Assembly (NCBI GenBank): GCA_963210315.1
Contig: OY723265.1
Span: forward strand, 2,294,001-2,358,000
Reading direction: 5' to 3'
Length of the DNA stretch: 64,000 nucleotides
DNA from: Rhynchopus euleeides
Lineage: Eukaryota; Euglenozoa; Diplonemea; Diplonemida; Diplonemidae
The position numbers and the translations under genes were made by a program. The notes under the pieces are model-generated. The model had not been told where the DNA came from, ran no database searches, and saw only the letters and a list, made by a program, of their open reading frames with translations. Within the stretch, counting starts at the first letter, position 1. Every line of letters begins with the position of its first letter. Below are positions 50,385 to 61,125 of this stretch, in pieces.

Positions 50385-52168
50385 CAGGGGATAAGATAGG
50401 TCTGGTTTTCCGGTTTTCAAAACCAGGGTTTCCCGGTTCCCGGTTTTCTGGAAAAAAAAAAAAGGTCGGTCTCATTTTTGGCGGTTTTTCTTGTGACTTT
50501 GGGACAGTAAAACAGTCAGAAAAAACGCCATAAAAAAATAGAAAGTGACCCCATCGTGATCCGCACAGAGCTCAAATACCGTAAACGGAAATATTGTGGA
50601 CCGTAATAAAGGTGAACCGTACTATAGGTGGACCGTAAAAAAGATGGAACAAATGGGATTTTTCCGGAACTTGGAACATTTTTACGGTCCACCTATTTTA
50701 CGGTTGGGATAGTGGACTTGGCGGTTTTTTTTACGAATTCCTTCGACGAAGTCGCGAAGGAACCAAGGAAATCGCACGACTGAAGCTGCAGGATTAACAC
50801 CACAGGGCCTCAACACAGAGTGTGCGCTCACCATCGTCCGGGAACTGTTCTCCCACAGTTACTGCAGGGTGTACTACACTAAAGGAGTACGATTTCCCTG
50901 AATTTTCCGGGCACTGATTCACGAATTTACATCCGGAGGGAGCCCGGTGGTCTCAGCTTCTGTCTGCGCGCCCTGCCGTACTGTGGCTGCTTTTGTGGGC
51001 TCGTGCAGCAGGTTCTACTTTTACTTCTACCGGAACGCTCCTTGCATGGTACTACACTTCTCGAGGTGTGGTGGTGGGTGAGTCTCGAGGTGAGTGGTGG
51101 TGATCGTGCCCTTTCCACACGCAGGGAGGACTTGCTTCTCTTGCTGGTGTTGGTTGCGGTGGTGGAGGGAGGGTCCAAAGCTGGGAGGTCGGGAGGCCTA
51201 CGTGCGGGAGTCTGCGGCGTGGAGGCCGCAGTCCGCGCCCCGCAACCCACCAGCCCGCGGGCGAAAATCGCATTGTCTTTTCCATATTCAGTCCCAATAA
51301 ATGGTGGACCGTAAAAAAGATGGAACGTTTGGCCTTTTTTTGGGAACTTGGAACATTTTTACGGTCCACCCTTTTTCCGTTTACGGTAGTCCAAAGAAGG
51401 CAGAGAAGCGGAGAAGAAAAATGGACCTAGCGGATGGCCCGGTGGGTGGTGACCTCGTCATGCAGGTCTCTTCTGTTTTGAAGGTGCACACATGGTGGAC
51501 TCCAGCCACCATGTCTAAGAGGGAGTCTAAGACTGCAGTCTGGAGGGCTGAGACGAGAACACGAACGACTTTCAAGCAGTCTTGAAGGTCGCCAAGCCTA
51601 TTGGGGGCAACTAACAGATGAGATTTGTTTGTTGCCTGTCGTCACAGCTAGGTGCCCATCTCCTCGATAACGGAATGTGTGCAGAGATCTCGTGGACCCT
51701 TTGGCCATTCTGTCGTGCACCCACTCCACCCACAACGCACACCTGTCACGAGTGGTCGCTCCCCCGTCCTCCTCCACCCTGAAGGTTGAACCCTCAAGGA
51801 CCAGTGATCTCCTGCTGGCCGGGCTGCGATACAGCGAAGCCTTCCTACTTACAAGCGAATCCAGACTGTAGTGAACAGATGTTCACTACCGTGGCCTCCG
51901 GCGGCTGGGGGGCTCCGCCCCCCAGACCCCCCTGTGTAAAAGCATTGCACCAGACCGGTTTTTTGGTCGAGAGTCCAAACTTTCAAAGCAGCTGCTGCGC
52001 CTGCCCCACCAAGCAGCCTCAGTACGACAGGACGCGCGCAGGCACCGGGCCTTCTCAGACTCTGGGAGGGTTTGCGCGGGTCGCGCGCGCCGAAGGCGCG
52101 CGCGAAAAATTTTCAAAACCAGAAAAACCGGAAAACGGCGCCAGAAAAAAAGTCTATCTTATACCCTG
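50385..52168 (-). mobile_element. Transposon R, copy 2, interrupted by T4
   Basis: Inverse of 2358-3335; ends CAGGGGATAAGATAG and complement of CAGGGTATAAGATAG. Flanking 7-bp duplication ATTCCGC at 50378-50384 and 52169-52175. Without the 810 bases of T4 plus one TA the length is 974, against 978 for copy 1. Confidence 0.85.
50579..51386 (+). mobile_element. TA-type element T4
   Basis: 808 bp with ends CCGTAAACGGAAATATTG and the complement of CCGTAAACGGAAAAAGGG, flanked by TA (50577-50578, 51387-51388). The uninterrupted sequence in copy 1 of R (GAGCTCCAATAGTCC) has a single TA, proving the duplication. Subterminal GGTGGACCGTAAAAAAGATG units face each other. The interior shows no gene. Confidence 0.9.
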
Positions 52169-52175
52169 ATTCCGC

Positions 52176-53545
52176 ACAGGTTTCGAAAAAAAATGCTGAA
52201 CTATGTAAACAGTACGTGCGTGTAAAATCATTTACACGTATTGTTTACAGTGAATATTATTCACAGCTATTATTTACATGCACATCTACTATTTACATGA
52301 AGCCAGGTAAACAATAGCTGTGACCCCCCTTTATGTGTTTTGAAACCAGGACTTGCGCAGCGCGCCCCAGGTTAGAGTGCTGAACACGCCATCCCCATGG
52401 TTAAGTCACGCCCCCCCCCCCCCCCCCCGGACCCGACCTGGGCTGTGCCTGGCGCAGATCACTTCCACGTGTCTGTGCCGCGTGCTGCTCTTTACAGTTC
52501 TCTTTGAGGTCGACCCCACCCCCCTCCGACCCTCCTTCGAGGCCCCCACCCGGCTCGAGGCTCGTCACCCCATCCCACCTCACTGCAGGCTATCGTGGTC
52601 TGACCCCCGTGTGAACAGACCCAGCCCTGCCCACTGTGTTGCCAGCTGCCAAGAGGGCGCTGATTGCACCCCGACGACCCCACTCTCCCCCGCCCCCTCC
52701 GGGGGCGGATGCCATGCTAGGCCTCGCAGGGCGTTGTGCCCAGAGGAGCCGAATATGCAAATGGGGCAGCAGCCCATCCCCACCCACCTGCTGCGCCGCT
52801 GTACGTAGACTGTATCTTCCACGTTTTCTTTCCTTCAGAGAGCCGAGTCCGTCGTTGGGGTGTGGCGTGTCGGCTGGCCTGGTGCACCTCGGGTGCTGGG
52901 CACGGCTGAAAAACAGAGACGGGATCTTTCGCACAATCGTGTCAATAAGACAGCATGCACCTCCTGTCTAGGCAGGACTGTCTGGGAGGGGGGGTGGTGC
53001 GTGAAGGTGCGAGGGAGAAATCTCGGGGGGCACAACGAGATACGTTTGACCGGCACATGTACCCTAGCCACCGCGTCACGACCGTGGGATTGTGTTGTCT
53101 GTTTGTATTCTGTAACCCCAGGCGCTTGCGTCTCAGGGCCTGCCGCAGGTGCAGCTCAAGGAGTTAGATGGGCGACTGCAGGGTGTTGTCTGCGGGGGCC
53201 AAGATGTTGTGGTGTATCTGCCCCGAGTGTGGGGAACGGAGGGGCGCCAGTGCAGAAGGCCTGAAATACACTGCAACGCAACACTGCAATGCAAATCAAT
53301 GCAAAAACCCAAAAAAAATGGCTGTGGCTCCGCGTACCCCCCACATAACCCCCAACCCAACCGGACCCAACCTCTTGCTGCGCCTGTCCCGTGACGCCTA
53401 CCCTGACTGTGGCCCTGTCAAGCCCCACCCACCCCCATCCACAATGCATTCCAATACCAATACCAATTCCACCAGATCCAGGCGCACAGCACACAGAAGG
53501 CGGCCCCAGCCCAGGCAAGAGGGAAGGACCACGCCACACCCCACA
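52176..53545 (+). other. Upstream region of the secreted-protein gene
   Basis: AT-rich TTTACA pieces (52200-52320), a C run at 52410, and a 108-base block (53270-53377) repeated before the cyclase gene. The frame of the downstream gene is open here to 53168, but composition argues for untranslated leader. Candidate acceptor AGs (for example CACGCTACAG-like and CCAGGCAAG at 53509) precede the ATG. Confidence 0.4.
53270..53377 (+). repeat. Shared 108-bp leader block, copy 1
   Basis: From ACTGCAACGCAACACTGCAA to ACCGGACCCAACCTCTTG, repeated at 57933-58039 with one base difference (one A fewer). Both copies lie less than 300 bases upstream of a start codon. Confidence 0.85.
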
Positions 53546-56500
53546 ATGGGCGTGCCGTGCGGGCTCCGCGCAGCGGCCCTGCTGCTGTGCTGTGCGTGGG
53601 CAGCAGAGGCCGGTGACGCAGACCGCATCGCAGCGGTGGAGGGGGTGCTCGCAGAGCTGGCGGGGCAGGTGGCGGAGCTGCGCACAGCGGTGGCGGCAGG
53701 CGGGCGTGCGCGGCACGGGTACTGTGCGGTGGCACCGAACGTGACGTCCGTGTACATCCCTGTGACGCGGTACACGCGCACAGACGATCTGGCGGAGGAC
53801 GTGTGCACGGCAGGGGCGGCGGCGGCGCGCGGCCCACCGCGGTCCGCGGCAGGCGTGCCGTCGATGGTGACGCGCAGGGTGGTGGCGGACCCGAGGTGCA
53901 CGTGGGGCGCGGGGATGCTGCGCGAGCCTCTGTACGCCTATGCGGGTGACACGCTTGTGTTCTTCCGCGGCGGGGGTCAGCTGCAGAACGTGCACCTGCT
54001 GAAGGACGAGCAGGCGTTCCGGCACTGCGACTTCACAGGGGCGACGCTGCTGGCGGGGCGTGAGGCGCTGTCTGCTGCGGAGCAGGCGGGGCGGAACTTC
54101 TCGTACACGCTGGGGCGTGCCGGGGTGTACTTCTTCGCGTCCGACACGGAGGGGGCGGACGGGGTGGACCGGAAGCAGCAGTGCTGGGACCCGCTGGTGC
54201 CGCACCACGGGATGCCTGCGGGGTGGGGTGCTGGGGTGAAGCTGCAGGTGGTGGTGCTGGACCCGACGGCGGAGGTGCTGGCCGAGTGCCCGCTGTACGA
54301 CGCGTCGCGCTTCGGGCACGGCGACCGCGACCGTGACGGGGTGCCACGCGCGCGCCTGGGGGAGGCACAGGCAGCTGCCCCCCCAGCACAAACACAGGAG
54401 CAGCTGCAGAAGACCGTGGGCAAGCTGAAGGGGGTGGTCGGCGCCATCGGGCGGCAGCTCGTGTCCTCCGAGATGCGCACGCAGGAGCGGCTGCGGTCGG
54501 AGGGGAACAGCGGGCTGACGGTGGTGCGCTCCTTCGAGCAGGGGACGGAGGCGTACAACCAGGAGAGCTACGTCGGGTCGGGCCCCGGGAACATCCACAA
54601 CCACGCCGACTTCCAGTACACCATCGGGATGGGGGAGACGGGGGCTGTGCTGAACGGGGTGCAGTTCACGACGCGCCACAACGACTACTCGCTGGAGGAG
54701 GCGGACCCCACGCAGACGCCTGCGCAGTACACGAAGGCGTGGCCGCCCCCGTCGCGCCTGCTCGCCATGCCGGGAGTGCCGCCCAGCGTGAAGGGGACGG
54801 TGGCGCAGCAGGTGGCGGAGATGCGCGAGTACTTCCGCGCCTTCCTGAAGCAGGACACGTCGGTGCGTGCGGACTACGAGAACTACTTCAAGCCCAACCT
54901 GTGCTACATGGAGGGGACGTGGGCGGAGGCGTCGGACGGGGTGTCGGAGCCGTTCGCGTCTGACCGGCACCACATCGCGGCAAGCTCGTGGCGCGACCTG
55001 ACGGACAAGGTGCACTTCCGCGCTGCCAGTGGGCAGAAGCAGCTGGACGAGAACCTGCCGTACCTGCCGACGGCGTTCCGCGACATGGTGGAGGCGCAGG
55101 CGGGGGAGACGTTCGAGCCGAAGATGGCGCAGTGGTTCTACCGGATCAAGTGCTCCCCGGTGAAGCAGAAGCTGCCGACGTCGCGCCTGCGCGTGCGGAA
55201 CGACTTGCACGTGCAGCTGAACGCGGCTACGCCGCTGACGCGGGCGAAGCTGGCGAAGTCGACGCGCGCCCTGTTTGAGCTGAACCCGACGGCCAGCAGC
55301 AAGTACCGGTCCTCGGACCCGTGGCCGAAGGGGCGGACGGGGCCGATGGAGTTCATCGACGAGCTGATGCAGGAGGTGCCGGGGTTCGACGGCCCGCAGG
55401 CGGTGCTGCGCGACGCGTCGCTGGGCCCGCTGACGGTCAACGCAAACGGGAGCGGGCCGCTGAACACAGCCTTCTACAGCAGGCAGGGGGCGGTGACGAC
55501 ACCGGACGCGATGGGGCGGCAGTCGCAGAAGCGCGGATTCAACGACTACATGTTTGCGGCGCAGACGACGCACCCGAAGGTGGTCCCGCAGGAGGCGTGC
55601 ATCTCGTTTGCCGACGACCTGGCGACGTACGCAGACAGCAAGGACACGGCGCGCAAGAACGTGTGCGAGGCCCTGAAGACCAGCGCCAGCTGCACGGGGC
55701 AGGCGAGGTGGGGTCCGGGGAGCCTGTCGGCCGACGCGTCGGGTGCGAAGTGCGCGTGGAAGAACCGCCCGGCAGGGGAGGTGGGGGAGGGGCCGCACCC
55801 GGATAAGATGTGCGTGTACACAAAGTGCTGGACGCAGCGGTGGACGTACGCCATGCCGCTGGAGGTGATCTACACCACCCCGCTGGCGCACTGGAACCCG
55901 CACGGCATTGCGTACAGCGCGGACGGGGCGGCGCCTGGGGGGGGCGACCAGAAGGACCCTGTGGTCGGATCGTCACGCAAGCGGTTCTTCCGCACCCCGT
56001 TGGAGTTCTTCGCAGCGGATCAGGACGGGGCGGAGGTGGACCCTGCCGACACGTCGGGCGGGGCGACGTACGTGCGCAACAAGGCGGGGCAGGTGGTGGC
56101 GACACGTGCCAGCGGGCACTGGATCATCTTCCCCAAGGTTGCGGGTGTGGGGAGTGTGCGGCAGCGCTACCCCATCATGCCCATCCACGAGCACGGGTCT
56201 TCGACGTGGAAGGAGGTGAAGGCGCTGCAGGAGCTGCTCGTCAACAGTGCGGACCCGAGCGTCGCGGCTGTCATCGCCGAGAAGCGCAGCGCAGCCTCCA
56301 GTGTGGAGCTGACGCTGGGCGGGGGTGGCGGGCACTCGCACAAAGTGTTGCTGACGCCGCAGGACGCAGCGGCGCTGCGCTCCGGGGCGGTGACGGCCCT
56401 GACGGTGACGACGGCGACTGCCAGCGCACACGTCCACCTTGTGTCGGTGGCGTACGATGCGGGGAACAAGAAGTACACACTGGAGTGGTGCATGCAGGGG

Positions 56501-57049
56501 TCCCTCTCCCCCACGGACACGTGCCCGCCCACGCTTGGTGAGGGCGAGTGTGGGACGTCGAGCAAAGGGAGCCCCTGCTGCACTGCGCGGTGCCCGGATG
56601 GGCATGCGTCGGTGCTGTCGACGGGGCCTGCGCCTGCGCCTGCACCGACATCTGCGCCTGAGACACCTGTGCCTGCGCCTGCGCCTGCGGCGACACCTGC
56701 ACCTGCGACATCTGCACCTGCCACATCTGCGCCTGAGACACCTGTGCCTGCGCCTGCGGCGACACCTGCACCTGCCACATCTGCGCCTGAGACATCTGCA
56801 CCTGTTGCACCTGAGACAGATGCACCTGCGACATCGGCGCCTGCCACATCTGCGCCTGCAACATCTGCACCTGAGACATCTGCACCTGCAACATCTGCAC
56901 CCGTACCTGCACCTACGCCTGCGCCTGCACCTGCACCGACTCAGCCCACAGAGGAGGAGACACACGAACCTGGCTTCGACCACCACACTGAAGAACCGGA
57001 GCCCATCCAGGACACCCATGAGCCGGAGCCTGCGCCTGGCCAGCCGTAA
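53546..57049 (+). CDS. Secreted protein with cupredoxin-like domain and mucin-like tail
   Basis: 1167 residues from ATG 53546, chosen because it starts a typical signal peptide (MGVPCGLRAAALLLCCAWAA, cleavage after AEAG). About residues 125-235 look like a type-1 copper fold: PLYAYAGDTLVFF, LQNVHLLKDE (His), AGVYFFASD, QQCWDPLVPHHGM (Cys, His, Met), GVKLQVVVLD. Then a coiled segment (QEQLQKTVGKLKGVVGAIGR) and a large conserved-looking region (GNIHNHADFQYTIGMGETG, FTTRHNDYSLEE, CYMEGTW, ADDLATYADS, CVYTKCWTQRWTY) that I cannot assign. At ~930-945 a Gly/His stretch (GGGGGHSHK). The last ~150 residues are Ala/Pro/Thr/Ser repeats (ATSAPETSAPA) ending in an acidic His/Glu tail, with no membrane anchor. 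Probably extracellular or cell-surface associated. Confidence 0.7.
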   Translation: MGVPCGLRAAALLLCCAWAAEAGDADRIAAVEGVLAELAGQVAELRTAVAAGGRARHGYCAVAPNVTSVYIPVTRYTRTDDLAEDVCTAGAAAARGPPRSAAGVPSMVTRRVVADPRCTWGAGMLREPLYAYAGDTLVFFRGGGQLQNVHLLKDEQAFRHCDFTGATLLAGREALSAAEQAGRNFSYTLGRAGVYFFASDTEGADGVDRKQQCWDPLVPHHGMPAGWGAGVKLQVVVLDPTAEVLAECPLYDASRFGHGDRDRDGVPRARLGEAQAAAPPAQTQEQLQKTVGKLKGVVGAIGRQLVSSEMRTQERLRSEGNSGLTVVRSFEQGTEAYNQESYVGSGPGNIHNHADFQYTIGMGETGAVLNGVQFTTRHNDYSLEEADPTQTPAQYTKAWPPPSRLLAMPGVPPSVKGTVAQQVAEMREYFRAFLKQDTSVRADYENYFKPNLCYMEGTWAEASDGVSEPFASDRHHIAASSWRDLTDKVHFRAASGQKQLDENLPYLPTAFRDMVEAQAGETFEPKMAQWFYRIKCSPVKQKLPTSRLRVRNDLHVQLNAATPLTRAKLAKSTRALFELNPTASSKYRSSDPWPKGRTGPMEFIDELMQEVPGFDGPQAVLRDASLGPLTVNANGSGPLNTAFYSRQGAVTTPDAMGRQSQKRGFNDYMFAAQTTHPKVVPQEACISFADDLATYADSKDTARKNVCEALKTSASCTGQARWGPGSLSADASGAKCAWKNRPAGEVGEGPHPDKMCVYTKCWTQRWTYAMPLEVIYTTPLAHWNPHGIAYSADGAAPGGGDQKDPVVGSSRKRFFRTPLEFFAADQDGAEVDPADTSGGATYVRNKAGQVVATRASGHWIIFPKVAGVGSVRQRYPIMPIHEHGSSTWKEVKALQELLVNSADPSVAAVIAEKRSAASSVELTLGGGGGHSHKVLLTPQDAAALRSGAVTALTVTTATASAHVHLVSVAYDAGNKKYTLEWCMQGSLSPTDTCPPTLGEGECGTSSKGSPCCTARCPDGHASVLSTGPAPAPAPTSAPETPVPAPAPAATPAPATSAPATSAPETPVPAPAATPAPATSAPETSAPVAPETDAPATSAPATSAPATSAPETSAPATSAPVPAPTPAPAPAPTQPTEEETHEPGFDHHTEEPEPIQDTHEPEPAPGQP

Positions 57050-58132
57050 TCTGGGTGCGGGCTGCTGGGAGCTTGGGGCTTGGGGATGCACCACACAGGC
57101 GCCCCATGTGCCGGTGCACATTGGAACAAGGAATATCGAACTCGCGCTGCTGGAGAGCAACCGCGAACCGCGAAGAGGTGCCAACCCTTCTGCGGAGATC
57201 CTCTCTGCCCTCTCCGCCCCGCCCTCTCTTGTCTCTTTGCGTTGTCTTATTATCTGTGTGCGTGCCGTGCGTGCCGTGCGTGCCTCACAACCCGCTATAT
57301 AGCGACTGTCTTTGGACGGATGGCGGATGGGATTGCGCACACCATGCCCTGCACATCGCCTGCAAATTGCGCGTCCTCTGGGATGTGCCGGGCCCCCCTC
57401 CCTATTTCAACTCGAAACCTCAACTTTGAGTGTCTGTGTTTTTTTGCCATCCCTTGCACTTCTCCAACATTCATACAAACACGCTTTCCTGTTTCCGAGG
57501 ATGAATGTCCACCCGCCGCAACTGTGGCAGAACCTTTGGCAGCGGGGGGGGGCACAGCGGCACAGCACGTTGCTGGGCTGCTGTGCGTATCCCGCTGCAG
57601 TGTGTATGCTGGCGTGTGTAGTGCACTGCACTGCATGTGCTACACACGGCCTTCCATCTTCGTCCCCCGCCATCTTCTGGCGTGCCCTGGCCCCGCACTG
57701 CAGTCTCGGCAGTCCGGGAAGCAGCGGCGCATGCATGGAGGAACAAGGAGGGGGGGCAAGAAATCAAAAGGCCTGGCAGCGGCACCGACAGCTTGCAAAC
57801 CTTTGCGCATAGCACCCCGTGAGGGCCCGCCCACGCACGCCATTCGAAGTGGTGTGTAGGATACGATTCACACGGGGGTAGAGATTGGCGCCTTTGTCCA
57901 GAACAGGAATCAAGACGGAACACCTGAGCTGCACTGCAACGCAACACTGCAATGCAAATCAATGCAAAAACCCAAAAAAATGGCTGTGGCTCCGCGTACC
58001 CCCCACATAACCCCCAACCCAACCGGACCCAACCTCTTGTATCGTCACGCCTCTGCCATCACTGACACTGCTTCCCATTGACGCTTCTCCCTTGTGCTCA
58101 CCCACCTCCTCTCCCCAGGAGTACTGTGCGAT
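57050..58132. other. Intergenic region
   Basis: GTGCGTGCCGTGC microsatellite-like text near 57260, an open frame 57080-57859 of low plausibility, and the second 107-bp leader block. Ends with a CT-rich tract and CTCCCCAG just upstream of the cyclase ATG, a good splice acceptor. Confidence 0.5.
57933..58039 (+). repeat. Shared leader block, copy 2
   Basis: Copy of 53270-53377 in the same orientation, about 95 bases before the cyclase start codon. Confidence 0.85.
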
Positions 58133-60356
58133 ATGAAGTGCTTTGAGAAGATCATATCGTTGAACCATGCTCTCCTCGGGCGTGACCGCAATGAACGCCG
58201 CCTGCTGTTCATCTGCTCGCTTGCTATTCTTCTGCTGCTCGGCTTCAGCACTACGGCTCGCTTCTGCCCTCTGTGGGCTGTGTCCCAGGCCCTCATGTTG
58301 CTGCCGCAAATTGTCGTCGTCGCTCTGTGCCTGACTGGGCGGCCCCTCACGAAGAAGTTCTGCACCGTCTACATCGCAGCTGTTGCCGCGTCGCTGGCTC
58401 TGTCAGATGTCAACCAAGCCACCATGTCGCGGACCGGCACCTGGCCCCTGTTTGTCCTCCTGGTGGACTTGGTGCTGTTGCTCCGTCTCGGTCGTCGTGT
58501 CGCTGTGGCGCTGATCTCCTGTGTACTGTTGTGGCTTGCCTTCCACACAGCCGAGGCGTGGTTGCGATTCGGTCTCTTCGATTTCCCAGGCACCCACAGC
58601 AATGAGTATCGCTTCGAACGCCTCAACGAGCGGTGTGGCTGCGAGAACCCCCCGTGCTCCCTCCCGCTGGTCAGCGCCCTGCAAGATGGGTGCCTCTCGG
58701 GCTTCATCTTCCTGCTGGACTTCTCAGCGACACGCAGCTTCGCAGATGCGGCAGAGCAGGAGCAGGCGGCGATGGCACGCACGATTGATACTGTGGAGGC
58801 GATCGCCGGGCTGCTGGCAGGGTACGACGTGGACACAGTGGCGGAGATGCTGCAGGAAGCGGAGGGGCGACTGCCACCTGCAATGCACGGGGCACTGCAG
58901 CGTCTCGAGGAGAATCTGCGGTCGTACCGGCCCTACCTCCCAGCCATCCTGCTGGAGCAGCGTTTCCGACGTCGAGTGTCTCTCGCACCTGGTGCAGCAC
59001 CTGGCCAGGAGAACGAGCACGCAGCAATTGTGTTCACCGATATCCGTGCATCCACGTCGATATGGGAGACGGCACCCGAGGCGATGAAGAAGGCGATGGC
59101 GACGCACAACACGGTCATACGGTCTGTGATGTGCGAGTGGGGCGGGTACGAGGTGAAGACCATCGGGGACGCCTTCATGGTTGCGTTCAGGGAGGCGGGT
59201 GCAGCCGTGTCCTTCGGGCTTGCGGTGCACGAGGCGCTCCTTGCTGCGGAGTGGCCTGCCGCACTGCTGGATGTGGCGGTCTGCCAACCCACAGGACTGT
59301 GGGGCGGGCTCACGGTGCGTGTCGGTGTGAACGAGGGACCTGTGACGCTCGAGACAAACTCGCTCACCGGACGGGTGGACTACTTCGGTCACACAGTGAA
59401 CGTGGCTGCACGCCTCGAGACTGTGTGCACACCTGGAGCGGTCGCAGTGCCCGCAGTGCTATGGGAACGTGTGTGTGGCACGTGCCGCGGTGCTGCCTCG
59501 GGCCCTGGAGTGCCACTCAACCTGAAGGGCGTGAGGGGAGCCTGTCCCTGTCTGCACTGTGTGGTCTGCTGGCCTCCTGGAGCGGGACACCCATCCGTTG
59601 CAGCACGTTGCGCAGAGCGAGGGTGAAGAAGTCATGACGCTCTCCACGGGGACCCAGCCCCTGTCTGCCAGCGTGCTATCCCGGAAGGAGGTGATGCAGT
59701 CTGCCACCGTCGGCCTCACAGCAGTGCGCACCACGTCTCTGGATGACCTCAACGACACCTTCTTCCGCCTGTTGCCAGTGCTGGAGCAGAGCGGCGGCGC
59801 CCTGCTGTCGCTGCTGGGCAACAACATCCTCATGGGGTGGAATGTGGGCTTCAAAACAGCTGCACACGCTGAGAGCGCCGTGCGGTTTGCAAAGCGCGTG
59901 ATGACGCTGGCTGTCGGGGAACAAATGACGACCCTTGGGGTCGCAACGGCTCCTGTGGAATACGGGGACGTGGGGACGTCGAGCCAACGCTTCGTCACTG
60001 CTTCGGGAACGGCTGTGACTAAAATCACGAGCCTGCAACGCCTCGCGCTGCAGTCAAACCGCCGTTTCCTTTACACCGCAGAGACGGTGTCGGGTGCAGT
60101 GCGCGAGCTATTGTGCGAAGCCACATTCGACGTGCCAGAGTCACGTGAGAAGCTCGGGTGGGCAGTCTACCAACTGGCACAGGCAGTTGCCGATCACGAC
60201 AGCCTCCGACTCCCCAAGTCGCTCTTCCCAAAGCAGCAGGGAGGGGAGGGCCACCCCAGCCCCCTTTCTCTGTTACCCTTTGACGGAGGGTCATCTACGT
60301 CTACGGCATATGAGTTACCCCCGCTTCCACACATGTCCTCCACCGACGCTGCATGA
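58133..60356 (+). CDS. Membrane class III nucleotidyl cyclase, two catalytic domains
   Basis: ATG 58133, just after a splice acceptor-like CCCCAG. About six hydrophobic segments (LLFICSLAILLLLGF, ALMLLPQIVVVALCL, YIAAVAASLALS, WPLFVLLVDLVLLL, VAVALISCVLLWLAF, LSGFIFLLDF) are followed by a linker helix and a first cyclase domain: AIVFTDIRAST and KTIGDAFMVAF (both metal Asp), GHTVNVAARLE (Asn and Arg). After about 59540 the frame changes (+1); the second frame, open 59559-60356, holds a second domain in which these motifs are lost (GLTAVRTTS, SLLGNNILMGW). Whether an intron or an indel joins them is unresolved. Layout (membrane cassette, active C1-like and degenerate C2-like domain) fits a cAMP/cGMP producer at a membrane; substrate cannot be told. 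Confidence 0.75.
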
Positions 60357-60746
60357 TCCGTCACTCTGGGGCTGGAGTTGGCGGGAGCCTGGAGGCGAAG
60401 GTCTTGCGGACACCAGAAGAAGCGGGTGTGCTGCACCAACTTTTCGGGCCTTTTTTTTGGTAGAACGCGCAAATCACCCGCTCGGGCGAGAAGTGTGTTA
60501 AGCCTAAAAAGGAGCTGTGGCAGCAATGTGGGCAGAGCTATTCCTAACTAGGGGTCCGGATTCCATGATTTTGAATTTCAGATTTTTCCTCTGTCTGGCG
60601 CGTTTTTTTTTTGCACTCTGTTTAGCGCGTTTTTTTTGCACTGCAGGAAAATAATTTTCTGGCGAGGATTCACCGGAGTGGAGGGTGCTGAGGGGCTGAG
60701 CGGCTGGGGGGATGCTGCCTGTGAGGGAGAAGATGCACCAAGCAAA

Positions 60747-60777
60747 GACACACGGCCCCGGAGGGGCCGTGTGTCTG
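60747..60777 (+). other. Perfect 14-bp hairpin with GGA loop
   Basis: Arms AGACACACGGCCCC and GGGGCCGTGTGTCT. Downstream of the cyclase gene by about 390 bases. Confidence 0.85.
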
Positions 60778-60884
60778 TGTTCAGTGGTGCATTCCTCCGC
60801 ACCTCAGTGCACTCTCCGACCTGCATGTCTACGGGGGTCTGAGCCCACATGGCAACCCCGAGGAAGGGGTGCAAACAGACACCC

Positions 60885-61125
60885 CATGGCCAAAATGACC
60901 CCACCGCGATCCGCACAGATCCCAAATATTCAGAGGAACAGGGTTTTGAAAAACCTGTAAGTGGGGTCCCGCTGGGTGGGTGGTGTGTGTGGGCTGATTT
61001 CTGGCCTCCCAGTCACATCCTCCCTTCAGAAGTCCCTGAACCAGACCCACATTTCATGGGTGAAACTTGGCACGCACACCACCAAAATGACCCCACTACG
61101 ATCCGCACGGAGCTCAAATAATGCA
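60885..61125 (+). repeat. AAAATGACCCC dispersed repeat, two partial units
   Basis: 60892-60960 and 61030-61122 repeat the text AAAATGACCCCACTACGATC / CCGCACGGAGCTCAAATA. The segment between (GGTCCCGCTGGGTGGGTGG...CATTTCATGGGTGAAACTTG) matches 50217-50310. Confidence 0.65.

Noticed and set aside
53156..55903. 915-codon minus-strand frame across the secreted-protein gene
   Set aside because: Arg/His/Leu-rich shadow; the plus strand has a signal peptide and domain motifs.
57080..57859. 259-codon frame after the secreted-protein gene
   Set aside because: Cys/Arg/Pro-rich without motif, overlaps probable 3' untranslated DNA, and its ATG is in a weak context.
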